NCBI RefSeq assembly: GCF_000407485.1 | Contig: NZ_ASWD01000009.1 | Location: 1 to 64,000 of the forward strand | Source of the DNA: Enterococcus pallens ATCC BAA-351 | GTDB lineage: Bacteria; Bacillota; Bacilli; Lactobacillales; Enterococcaceae | DNA: 64,000 nucleotides | Direction: 5' to 3' | In this document: one piece after another, positions 16,730-25,234 of the stretch | Numbering within the stretch: position 1 is the first letter of the stretch | How the letters are laid out: every line of letters begins with the position of its first letter | Notes under the pieces: model-generated | Database searches by the model: none | Told to the model about the DNA's origin: nothing | The model's input: the letters and a program-made list of their open reading frames with translations, nothing else | Made by a program: the position numbers and the translations under genes

Positions 16730-17004
16730 CAATCAGCATCAATGAATTAATTGCACGAAAGAAGGCAAGCAGTCCTCAGTTTGCCGCAGAGTTTGAAAAA
16801 GAAAAACAGCGACTCAATGTCGCTGTTGCTGTCGCTCAACTAAGAGACGAATTAGGCATGACACAACGGGAACTAGCCGAGAAAGTAGGGAAGCCGCAAA
16901 GTACGATAGCACGAATCGAGAATGGTACAATGAATGTCAGTTTTAACATCCTCTACGAGATTGCAACAAGTGTCGGCAAGGAAGTAAAAATCGAATTTAA
17001 ATAG
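16726..17004 (+). CDS. XRE-family antitoxin (HigA-like)
   Basis: This 92-residue protein has a clear Cro/C1-type helix-turn-helix at ~43-90: LRDELGMTQRELAEKVGKP then QSTIARIENGTMNVSFNIL. The N-terminal ~35 residues (LIARKKASSPQFAAEFEKEK) are the typical toxin-binding extension. It overlaps the toxin gene by four bases with ribosome site AAAGGGGAAG, and is followed by a stable hairpin at 17010-17039. It neutralises the toxin and probably represses the shared promoter through the palindrome at 16344-16363. Confidence 0.88.
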   Translation: MTISINELIARKKASSPQFAAEFEKEKQRLNVAVAVAQLRDELGMTQRELAEKVGKPQSTIARIENGTMNVSFNILYEIATSVGKEVKIEFK

Positions 17005-17009
17005 GTAGC

Positions 17010-17039
17010 AGCTCCCAACAGAATGTACTGTTGGGAGCT
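17010..17039 (+). terminator. terminator of the toxin-antitoxin operon
   Basis: AGCTCCCAACAG pairs perfectly with CTGTTGGGAGCT around six bases. The following T-run is weak (TGTTTGTC). Confidence 0.6.
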
Positions 17040-17214
17040 TGTTTGTCTATAGAGTATAGTTTATAGTATTTTATTACTCACTTATTTCATTTGCGATTTT
17101 TATATCCAGTAAATGTGCAAAAATACGTTCGTGTTTTACCACAAGATCCGGTGATCCTGGTTAGACGTTCGTTCGGATTTAGCGTGTACATTTCCGATTG
17201 CAGGAGCGTCTGCA

Positions 17215-17320
17215 GCTGCTGCTAGTTTTCTGGTCTTCACCAGAAACAAAGTTCAGGCCATTGACAAGCAAAAAGAGATAAAATGATCTTAGAATCGATC
17301 TCTACAACACTAAATTTCCA
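17215..17320. repeat. degenerate copy of the SRAP upstream region
   Basis: The segment matches 13343-13447 in order: GCTGCTAGTTTT, AGAAACAAAGTTC, GCCATT, AAAATG, CTTAGAAT and ACACTAA-TTTCCA. Both copies lie in the same orientation and bracket ~3.8 kb carrying the SRAP, HEPN-like, HTH and toxin-antitoxin genes. The rest of 17040-17330 shows no gene. Confidence 0.6.
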
Positions 17321-17330
17321 AATGTCCTAT

Positions 17331-17510
17331 CTATAAATACTTATTGACCAACTCTTTTAAGAGTTGACCAGCTTCTTCTTCAGTAATTCCCTCATAAGAA
17401 CCACCGCGATAAAAACTCACATAACGGGTGATTGCCTGCATAGGTGTGAATATTCCTAATTCTACTGTCCGCTCAATTTCGTCTAAAATGTCTTGCTGTT
17501 CTTTCGTCAT
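17331..17510 (-). CDS. small acidic protein
   Basis: This 59-residue protein has an ideal ribosome site (AAAAGGAGTTTGAC before ATG). It is acidic and helical with a central YVSFYRGGSYEGIT. I do not recognise it. It lies in line with the minus-strand genes at 17604-18679 but 94 bases behind the last of them, so it may be the end of that operon or separately expressed. Confidence 0.6.
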   Translation of the reverse strand: MTKEQQDILDEIERTVELGIFTPMQAITRYVSFYRGGSYEGITEEEAGQLLKELVNKYL

Positions 17511-17603
17511 GTCAAACTCCTTTTCTTTTTATTTACTCGCCAACACGGCAAAGAAGACAATAAAAAAGTAGTTAAAGCCCTTCTAAGCTACTATCGGACT
17601 ATA

Positions 17604-18020
17604 TTATTTCCCAAAGTATCCTAACATAAACTGGTAATACTTTTTAAAAATCCTTTTTTCATTTGAAAACTTATCCTGTAAAAATACCGCATCTATACCG
17701 GATATTAAGCTCCCAATCCTGAGCGTCAACTCATTTTCATAGGAATAATAGAAAAAAAGTTCAAAATGATGATTCCTCACTAAGACCAGTTTTTCTCCTG
17801 GCAACAACGTTTCAACTTTAGTATTAAGTTCATACAGATTTTTGGAGTCATCAATCTTACTGTTTGGAAACAACTCATCTGGAACAGAGGTCGAATACTC
17901 TGCAGCCATCAATTCTTCTAAAAAGGCACATCTCCAAGCTTCTAAAGGATTGTAAGTTGACTGTGCCCTTGACTTTGCCCTACTAAAACTAATTATTTCT
18001 GCCATTGTATTTTCCTCCAA
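17604..18020 (-). CDS. hypothetical protein
   Basis: This 138-residue protein starts right at the stop of the membrane-protein gene (the stop at 18021 abuts the start at 18020). A second possible start, MAEIISFSRAKSR, lies five codons later with GGAGGAAAATACA as ribosome site and is more likely (start at 18005). It is soluble with aromatic-rich ends (HFELFFYYSYENE). No family is recognised. It is the third gene of an operon from the palindromic promoter near 18800. Confidence 0.55.
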   Translation of the reverse strand: MEENTMAEIISFSRAKSRAQSTYNPLEAWRCAFLEELMAAEYSTSVPDELFPNSKIDDSKNLYELNTKVETLLPGEKLVLVRNHHFELFFYYSYENELTLRIGSLISGIDAVFLQDKFSNEKRIFKKYYQFMLGYFGK

Positions 18021-18407
18021 TCAGATATCGTTGGGAGTTACATAACTCCAAAGTCGTATGCACCATCGTTTAATGCACAGGTACATCATATAGATCAGAC
18101 TAAACAAAACAATCCATCCAATAAACAGCTTTAGCATAAAAATTATCAACGGAACAACAATAAAAGCTGAAATCACTATATGTGGAAATCCCCATAGACC
18201 AGCTAAAAAGATACCTAAAAAAATAACGACTAACGTTATAACGACCGGTATTTGAATGTTTTCAGGTAGTGACTGAATCTTACCAACTCCCCAGCCACAA
18301 AAAGTAGAAATACCCTGCAACAACACCTTAATCAATTGAGCAAATCCCCAGCCTACAGTATCTACTACCAGACTTGCACCACTAAATATCAATGTGATTA
18401 GTTTCAT
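18021..18407 (-). CDS. membrane protein of the 18679-17604 operon
   Basis: This 128-residue protein has an N-terminal helix (~5-27), then two long hydrophobic segments (~53-75 and ~82-110) and a short basic C-terminus. The ribosome site GGAGTG precedes the start and the gene begins two bases after the stop of the preceding gene. I do not recognise a family. A role in the envelope during plasmid transfer or maintenance is possible but not shown. Confidence 0.55.
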   Translation of the reverse strand: MKLITLIFSGASLVVDTVGWGFAQLIKVLLQGISTFCGWGVGKIQSLPENIQIPVVITLVVIFLGIFLAGLWGFPHIVISAFIVVPLIIFMLKLFIGWIVLFSLIYMMYLCIKRWCIRLWSYVTPNDI

Positions 18408-18409
18408 TT

Positions 18410-18679
18410 TTATTCACTCCTTTGAAATTCGTCCAATACTTCTCTAAACATTTTTTCTAATTCCAATTTATCTTCAGAGCTATATTCTGGTGAATCAATT
18501 AATTGATCCACTCGATTAAATATATATCGCTGAAAATCAAGCAATTCAGGAAAAGTTGCATGTTTTGTCAAATAACCTTTCGTTGTTCGTCGGTAAGTCG
18601 CAAGTCTCTCACTCTCTTTATTTCTTTTACGATATTCTCGGTTTGCTTTACGCTTTGCTTCACTTGTTTTGTAGTCCAT
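18410..18679 (-). CDS. small basic helical protein
   Basis: This 89-residue protein begins with a very basic stretch (AKRKANREYRKRNKESERLA), as in small DNA- or RNA-binding plasmid proteins, followed by an acidic helical C-terminus (YSSEDKLELEKMFREVL). Ribosome site GAGGTG lies before the ATG. It is the first gene of a short minus-strand operon driven by the promoter with the palindromic operator at 18795-18814, so it could be the repressor binding there; that is conjecture. Confidence 0.55.
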   Translation of the reverse strand: MDYKTSEAKRKANREYRKRNKESERLATYRRTTKGYLTKHATFPELLDFQRYIFNRVDQLIDSPEYSSEDKLELEKMFREVLDEFQRSE

Positions 18680-18791
18680 GAGACACCTCAGCTTTTTTTA
18701 TTGAAACTTGATCTTTACCCTCATCAACACTGCAGAGCGGAATAGCAAGTATCTTTCTTATTTTATTAGGTTAGAAATTATCCTCATCTAA

Positions 18792-18820
18792 AATATACCA
18801 CGTATACGTGGTATGCGCAA
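18792..18820 (-). promoter_or_regulatory. promoter with perfect 20-base palindromic operator
   Basis: On the minus strand TTGCGC (18820-18815), a 17-base spacer and TATATT (18797-18792) form a good promoter. The spacer and the start of the -10 box are covered by the perfect palindrome ATACCACGTATACGTGGTAT (18814-18795), placing a dimeric repressor site across the core promoter. It drives the 18679-to-17604 genes. Confidence 0.65.
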
Positions 18821-18836
18821 GATATAGATAGTTCAA

Positions 18837-21800
18837 TTATCTTTCTTGTTCCATTCCTGTATTCCCTCTATTTTTTAGACTTATTGATTCAGAAATTTCA
18901 ACTTCAACTATTGGTTGCTCCTGAGCTGATAGATCTTGTTCACCCATTTCTAAAGAAAGATTGATTGCTGTTTGTTTTTCCAGCAGCTGGTTTAATTCTT
19001 TGTCTTGCTCAAAAGGTTTATTAACTTGCTGTTGGGCTTGATCCATTTTTTTTACCAGTTCCTCTATTTCATTTTTTAAGTCATTAATCTTTTCTGGAAG
19101 TGCACGTAAAACGTTGGTCATTCGAGTTAAAGAACCTTTCCCGTTTTTTTCTACTGCAACTGTATAACTTCGTTCTCGCTCTAACGAAACAATCGTTTGC
19201 CCAAAACGAGAAGGGACAATCTTAAGTTCAAAACCATACATAGAACCGACTATCTTCCCTTCCATTTCTGGTCCCGTTTCTATAATCGAATTAAACACCT
19301 CTAACGCTTCTGATCGATCATTATAGACCTGGTCTAAGAGTTTCATAGAGAATTCTCCATTGAGTTGCTTCGCTGCCCACTCGTTGTCTTGAGTCGTTTT
19401 TTCCAAGTTTATTTGAGCATCTTCCAGCTGTTTTGGATAAACGTTTTCTAAATTGTGAGTTAATGTTAAGTGACTGGATTGCCAGCTACTTTTTAGTAGC
19501 TGCAAATTCATAACATCTCGATCCACGGCCATCTTTTCTATAAGCATTGGATTATTCGTGGCCAAGGCTTTGGCTTCAGCCGCATCTAATGTTGATTGAT
19601 CAATATCATCTGCACTTCTGGCAATGCTTTTTCCAGTCATGATCTGATTGATAAATTTCAATTTATTTTCCTGGGTCTGCCACAAATAAGCATCAAACGA
19701 ATCCCTAGCAACATAACGATAAATATGAACTTCTGGATTTTCATTTCCTTGCCGCACACCACGGCCATCACGTTGGGTCAGATCACTTGGGCGCCAAGGA
19801 ACATCTAAATGGTGCACAGCAATTAATTTATCCTGGATATTTGTACCTGTTCCTAATTTTTCGGTACTTCCAAAAATAATTCGAACCTCACCATTCCTAA
19901 CTTTTTCAAATAATTCGTCCCGCTGCCGATCATTTTTAGCCGAATGAATAAAGGCAATTTCTTTTTCTGGTATTCCTTTTTCGATTAAAACTCGTTTCAT
20001 TTCATCGTAAACATTGAATTTATTAGGGTTAGGCGTACCAGAGTCCGAAAAGATGATTTGAGTTGATTTCTTTTCAGATGTACCTCGCCAGATCTCATGT
20101 ACATTTTCTGCACATTTGAATAGTTTTCCATCCGTGTGTATCGGAGCATCTGGCTCTAACAAACGAGGATCTATGGCCATTAATTTGGCTTCATTAGTGA
20201 TTTTTAACATGTTATCTTCTCGCGGATTTACTTGACCCAAACGTACCGCATCTGCTCGTTCGGCCAGTTCAGTCATTTTCTTTTCTTGAAAAGTAGAAGG
20301 TTCAGAAATCACTAATTGCGGTTTTCCAGTTGCAATCTTAGGCACTGGTAAATTGAGCATATCACTTGTTTGAATATCTGCAGTTAAATGGAATGAACTC
20401 ATTAATTCCGGTAGATTATGGAATTTTGCAAAGCGGCTCTTCATACGGAATCCACTGCCTTCAGGATTGATCTCTGGTGCTGTGACAACTTCCCCAAAAG
20501 TAGAAGCCCAACGATCAAATGTATGAAGATTCATGCGAGATAATTCCTCTGGTTGAAGGTAACGCTGCATGGTATACAATTCACTCATTGAGTTAGAAAT
20601 CGGCGTACCTGTCGCAAAAACGACCCCTCTATTTTGAAACTTTTCTAACATATATTGGCACTTCATGAACATATCTGTCGCACGTAGACTGTTCGAGGTA
20701 TTTACACCAGCAACGTTCGACATTTTCGTATAGGAGTATAAATTCTTATAATTATGAGCTTCATCGACAAATAAAAAATCGACACCCAACTCTTCAAAAG
20801 TTAGTAATCGATCTTTGTACTCCTCATTTTGCAGATTCTTTAGCCGTTCTTTCAACCGTTTTTCAAAACTAACCATCTGTTTCAAACTCCAGGTCTGGCC
20901 ATTTTCACTCTTTTCTAGTCTGATACCTTCCTCAAGCTCACTCAGTTCTCGCTTAATCAATGCAGTTCTTCTCTCCTTACTCAAGGGAACTTTTTCAAAC
21001 TGGCTATGTCCAATGATAATTGCGTCATAATCACCAGTGGCAATTCTTGAAACAAACTTTTGTCGATTCTTTTTCTCAAAATCTTTTTTTCCAGTAATTA
21101 GAACTTTTTTTGATGGATAAAATCGAAGTAGTTCCTGTCCGAATTGTTCCGTCAAATGATTTGGCACGACATACATTGGTTTTTTGATTAATCCTTGGTC
21201 TTTCATCATCATACCAGCACTGATCATACTAGCCGTTTTACCCGCACCTACTTCGTGAGCCATTAATGCTCGTCCGTTTTCGACAATTCTAGCAACTACA
21301 TTTTTTTGGTGGGGTCTTAACTCAAATTGTTCATTCATACCCTCAAAAGAAAGATAACTACCATCATATTGTCTTGGACGGATTCTGTTGAATCTATCAT
21401 TGTAGATACGCAAGAGTTCTTCCGCACGGTGGGAATCCTGGAATAACCACCCTTTAAAGGCATGATGAATGTGCTCTTGTTTTGACCGAGCTAACATTGT
21501 CTCTTTCATATTTAGAACATCTTTAGTTACTCGTTCACCATCTAGCCAAACTTCTTCCTTATCAAAAATCTGAACAGTTTTCAGATTCAATGATTTCTCC
21601 AGAATCTGATAAGCATTAATTCTACTTGTTCCATATTCATTGTTTACCAACACTGAATTATCTGACTTTTTACCGTTGATGTGGTATGTATCCGTATACT
21701 GGTTGTATTCTACCTTGATTATTTTACGTGAAAACTTGAATGGTGCTGTATCGAATACGTCCTTCATAAAAGCGTGATACGTATCCACTGGAATCCAGCT

Positions 21801-24800
21801 GGCTCCAATATCATATTCAATTTCGCTAATCGTTAAATCTTTGGGTATGACCTCTTGCAACGCTGCAATATTTTTTTCAAAGCGACCATCTGAACCAACT
21901 AACATTTTTGCTAAGCTCAATTTGTGCTTAACGTCTCCGGATAAATATTCTTCTTTAGGAACATACGCATTTTCTGCTTGCTTATCCGCTTGTAAATATC
22001 TTTCAGCATCAATAAAAATATGGCCATCCAGTTGTTCTAATAAAATGGCTTCCTCGACTGGATAAATCGACAACATATAGCCAATATCAACCCTGCCAAG
22101 TTTTGACAAGCTATGATTCAATGCTTCAATCGCACTATTTACTTTAGTTACAGGTTCGATTTGTCGAATGGTTGCCTTTCTAAAAACGTCTCCTTTAGTA
22201 TATGAACCATTCTTTTGTGGGATCTCAATCGAAGAAAGCAGCGCGTAGCGGTCATCCTCATAAAATAAACGACTATTTACCTGTGAATTGATTGGACCAT
22301 ATTTTTTTAAAAATTCATCATAAGCTCGATTCAATTCACTGAGTGTATCTGAAAAGACTGCCTGGTTAAAATCGTACTGCTGTTGATAGGAAATGACTTC
22401 AGACAAGCGATCACGTATTTCGATCATACCCAGCATACGTTTTTTCCTAGTTTCTCCTAGACTTATTTTTTCAATATCACCATTCCCATGATAGTAAATC
22501 TCCCCTTCTTTTTCAAAGTAGCTGTATAAGGGTAATTGTTCTTGGTCAAAACTTGGTGTCTCTTCATCGATCAATGGCAATACTTCGGGTACCTTGTAAC
22601 TTAATTCTACTGGTGGAATGTACTCACCTTTTACAAGCCGCAAGCGATCTCGTAACTGTTCACTTAAATTGCTGTTCTCCTGCGGAACAACAGTATACGT
22701 TCCCCCACGAAAATTCTTGTATTTAAACTCACCTAAAATAGAAGACCATCTTTCAGAATAAAATTTATTTACTGTAATTGGTGGGTAAAGTGATCCATCC
22801 TCAAAACGCTGGTGGTTCTCAATATCTACCGTAGTTTCCCAAGAACGTTCTCCGTAGTCTCTCTTTAATTCTGCTGCTTCTTTTCTAAAGAACAGAATAT
22901 CTGTAGTAACTTCTGTCCCCGCAATCGCTTTGAATGCTGTTTCTGGTAATCTCACAGCACCTAATAATTCAGCTTGTGTTGCTAGCTCTTTTCGGAAGTA
23001 AGAATCCTTTTTATCTAGGGTACCAGAAGAAGTAATTACGGCAACAATCCCACCCTCATGAACAAGATCCAACGAATGTTTAATAAAGTAATCATGAACA
23101 TAGTAGCTGTCTAAGGTCTTTTTATCCTTGATTCTAAAATCCGAAAATGGAACATTGGCAACCACTAAATCAAAACTACCATCAATAAATTGTGTTTCTT
23201 CAAAGCCTTTTTCTTGGATATGGACCGACTGCTGCAACTGCTTAGAAATTGCTGCAGATAAACGATCCAGCTCTACACCATATAGCTGGGAGTTTTGTTT
23301 CATTTTAGCAGGCATAGCTGAAAAGAAGTTTCCTGTTCCCATTGCCGGATCAAGAATCCGGCCATTTTTAAAACCAAGCCGCTCCACTGTCTCATAAATT
23401 TGTTCGATAATCATTGGATCCGTATAATAAGCCGTTAAAACACTTTCTCGTGCACTTTCGTATTCTTCAGCGGTCACCAACTCTTTTAGTTCTCTTCGCT
23501 CTTTTGCATAGTTATCATTATCCATATTAAAGATTTCGGATAAACCACCCCAGCCAACGTACCTAGCTAAGATTGCTTGCTCGTCGGCAGTAGCTAAACG
23601 ATTCTCTTTTTCTAATTGTTTCAATAGTCGCAAAGCTGCTAGATTATCTGCTAGACGTTGTTTCGGCTTTTTACTATAAAGAAAATCATCAGTTTGGTTG
23701 AATGAAAAATCTAGTAGTTCCTGTGCTGCTTGTTGCTTATCAGAATCTTTAGTTTTAACGGTATCTTGTTGTGCTTCAGTATATTGAAAATCAAATAAAT
23801 CAATTTCTCCTTCGGCCGATTGTTCAACCTTACTTGTTCCAGCAGCTGCTTTAACAAATTGCCGATAGTACGTCTTTCCATTATCGTAGGTGATTTCAAC
23901 AGGCTCAATTTCAAATTCACCTTTTTCATTGATCAAATACGCTTTATTATTCAAACGCTGAAAGCGGTAGGTTTCAGGTAATTCGGTCCATTCAGCTAAA
24001 TCAGGAGACGTATCCGCAGAGACTTTCTGCAGATCATCCACTGAAACAATTTCCTTATAAGAAAATTGTTCGCCCTTTTTTAAAGCGGAAGAAGATCCTT
24101 CAGTGCCGTTTCGTGTGCTTGTTCCTTCAGCTGGTTGATTATTCGGGTTCGTTGTAATAGTTCTGTCGGTAATTGGTCCACTCTCTGTTGAAGTAGCTCG
24201 TGGAAGATCTTCTGTTCTTTCATCTTCAGCTGTTCTTCCTTGTTCTTCAGATAAATCATCAATTCTCCGCTCAGATACAACTCGTGATACAGAGCTGCTT
24301 GATTCTCCTTCAGATATTCCTGAATCATCATTTCTCGTTTGTTCAGTTCGTGGTTCCCGGCCATTAGCATTATTTTCGGATACAGTAGGCCGTTCTCTTC
24401 CTGGTAATCCAGTGCTACGATTGGTTTTGTTCGTCGTTTGTAGGCTTGATTTTGTTGGTTCATTTTCTCTTGATATTGATTGAGTTGATCTAAATTGTTT
24501 GGCATTGTCATTCTCCTTTGAAAGTAACTCTCTTTTGGCTTGATCTATCTGAGCTAGAAGCGAACGATTGGCTTCAATAATTTTAGGAACAGCAGCAATA
24601 AATAGTTCTGGATTTCTAACAAAAGGCTGTACAATATCAATGTAGTCTTTCCAGCGGGGAAACTGCCCAAGTTTGTATTTCAACATAAACTCACTAACTT
24701 CTTCATGATATTGAAATGAATCCTCAGTTAAATCACTTGTCGCTCGTTTATCCGAATACTCTGTAACAATTCCATCCCATAGACCATCTATAGAATCATT

Positions 24801-25220
24801 GGAGACTTGAAATGCGTGATCTGTGACGGCTTTGTATTGTGTTGCATTCATCAACCAAACCGGAAAAGGAAATTCTCTTCCGGTTGTTTGTGCAACATCA
24901 AATAAATTCACATGATAGAATAAGCCATTCTCTTTTTGGTGAAGAACTTTGATTGCTTTTGAGCCTCGTGTTACCGATCGGCCAATAGATTTCCATGTAT
25001 CAAAATCTGCTAAAAACTTTGCATTCGGATTCTGGCCATATGCAAATAGAGCACTTTCTAAATCATATTTATACAGTTGACTACTGAACTCTAAAAACTG
25101 CAAAATCTCTTGTTCATTTTTAGTTACCTGTTTTAAAATCTGCTTATACATAGACGCTAAACTCTCGTGCAAATCATTGGTGACATTTTGTTGCTTTTTC
25201 CATCTGTCTAATAGTCCCAT
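18837..25220 (-). CDS. polyvalent DarB-like adenine methylase-helicase
   Basis: I place the start at ATG 25220, with AGGAGGGG eight bases upstream, giving ~2127 residues. Residues ~20-150 resemble the ArdC N-terminal ssDNA-binding module (WKSIGRSVTRGSKAIKV). Residues ~230-390 are a disordered S/T/E/R linker. A methylase follows at ~520-800, with motif I DPAMGTGNF near 623 and motif IV NVPF near 690 in place of NPPF. A superfamily II helicase occupies ~1300-1830: AHEVGAGKT near 1323, DEAH near 1487, ATGTPISNS, and TQRDGRGVRQGN as motif VI. The C-terminus is coiled coil plus a short tail shared with two neighbours. P1 DarB has this architecture and protects entering DNA from restriction; I infer the same role here. 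Confidence 0.85.
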   Translation of the reverse strand: MGLLDRWKKQQNVTNDLHESLASMYKQILKQVTKNEQEILQFLEFSSQLYKYDLESALFAYGQNPNAKFLADFDTWKSIGRSVTRGSKAIKVLHQKENGLFYHVNLFDVAQTTGREFPFPVWLMNATQYKAVTDHAFQVSNDSIDGLWDGIVTEYSDKRATSDLTEDSFQYHEEVSEFMLKYKLGQFPRWKDYIDIVQPFVRNPELFIAAVPKIIEANRSLLAQIDQAKRELLSKENDNAKQFRSTQSISRENEPTKSSLQTTNKTNRSTGLPGRERPTVSENNANGREPRTEQTRNDDSGISEGESSSSVSRVVSERRIDDLSEEQGRTAEDERTEDLPRATSTESGPITDRTITTNPNNQPAEGTSTRNGTEGSSSALKKGEQFSYKEIVSVDDLQKVSADTSPDLAEWTELPETYRFQRLNNKAYLINEKGEFEIEPVEITYDNGKTYYRQFVKAAAGTSKVEQSAEGEIDLFDFQYTEAQQDTVKTKDSDKQQAAQELLDFSFNQTDDFLYSKKPKQRLADNLAALRLLKQLEKENRLATADEQAILARYVGWGGLSEIFNMDNDNYAKERRELKELVTAEEYESARESVLTAYYTDPMIIEQIYETVERLGFKNGRILDPAMGTGNFFSAMPAKMKQNSQLYGVELDRLSAAISKQLQQSVHIQEKGFEETQFIDGSFDLVVANVPFSDFRIKDKKTLDSYYVHDYFIKHSLDLVHEGGIVAVITSSGTLDKKDSYFRKELATQAELLGAVRLPETAFKAIAGTEVTTDILFFRKEAAELKRDYGERSWETTVDIENHQRFEDGSLYPPITVNKFYSERWSSILGEFKYKNFRGGTYTVVPQENSNLSEQLRDRLRLVKGEYIPPVELSYKVPEVLPLIDEETPSFDQEQLPLYSYFEKEGEIYYHGNGDIEKISLGETRKKRMLGMIEIRDRLSEVISYQQQYDFNQAVFSDTLSELNRAYDEFLKKYGPINSQVNSRLFYEDDRYALLSSIEIPQKNGSYTKGDVFRKATIRQIEPVTKVNSAIEALNHSLSKLGRVDIGYMLSIYPVEEAILLEQLDGHIFIDAERYLQADKQAENAYVPKEEYLSGDVKHKLSLAKMLVGSDGRFEKNIAALQEVIPKDLTISEIEYDIGASWIPVDTYHAFMKDVFDTAPFKFSRKIIKVEYNQYTDTYHINGKKSDNSVLVNNEYGTSRINAYQILEKSLNLKTVQIFDKEEVWLDGERVTKDVLNMKETMLARSKQEHIHHAFKGWLFQDSHRAEELLRIYNDRFNRIRPRQYDGSYLSFEGMNEQFELRPHQKNVVARIVENGRALMAHEVGAGKTASMISAGMMMKDQGLIKKPMYVVPNHLTEQFGQELLRFYPSKKVLITGKKDFEKKNRQKFVSRIATGDYDAIIIGHSQFEKVPLSKERRTALIKRELSELEEGIRLEKSENGQTWSLKQMVSFEKRLKERLKNLQNEEYKDRLLTFEELGVDFLFVDEAHNYKNLYSYTKMSNVAGVNTSNSLRATDMFMKCQYMLEKFQNRGVVFATGTPISNSMSELYTMQRYLQPEELSRMNLHTFDRWASTFGEVVTAPEINPEGSGFRMKSRFAKFHNLPELMSSFHLTADIQTSDMLNLPVPKIATGKPQLVISEPSTFQEKKMTELAERADAVRLGQVNPREDNMLKITNEAKLMAIDPRLLEPDAPIHTDGKLFKCAENVHEIWRGTSEKKSTQIIFSDSGTPNPNKFNVYDEMKRVLIEKGIPEKEIAFIHSAKNDRQRDELFEKVRNGEVRIIFGSTEKLGTGTNIQDKLIAVHHLDVPWRPSDLTQRDGRGVRQGNENPEVHIYRYVARDSFDAYLWQTQENKLKFINQIMTGKSIARSADDIDQSTLDAAEAKALATNNPMLIEKMAVDRDVMNLQLLKSSWQSSHLTLTHNLENVYPKQLEDAQINLEKTTQDNEWAAKQLNGEFSMKLLDQVYNDRSEALEVFNSIIETGPEMEGKIVGSMYGFELKIVPSRFGQTIVSLERERSYTVAVEKNGKGSLTRMTNVLRALPEKINDLKNEIEELVKKMDQAQQQVNKPFEQDKELNQLLEKQTAINLSLEMGEQDLSAQEQPIVEVEISESISLKNRGNTGMEQER
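24080..24505 (-). CDS. overlapping reading frame within the methylase-helicase linker
   Basis: Inside the disordered linker of the large gene, in a different frame of the same strand, 141 codons are open from an ATG at 24505 (a second ATG lies at 24511). AAAGGAG sits seven bases before the ATG, an ideal ribosome site. The predicted product is mostly amphipathic helix (LNKREMMIQEYLKENQAAL, EEQLKMKEQKIFHELLQQR). It may be a genuine overprinted gene, or a by-product of the low-complexity codons of the main frame; the ribosome site favours the former. No family is recognised. Confidence 0.35.
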   Translation of the reverse strand: MPNNLDQLNQYQEKMNQQNQAYKRRTKPIVALDYQEENGLLYPKIMLMAGNHELNKREMMIQEYLKENQAALYHELYLSGELMIYLKNKEEQLKMKEQKIFHELLQQRVDQLPTELLQRTRIINQLKEQAHETALKDLLPL

Positions 25221-25234
25221 GCGCCTTTCCCCTC

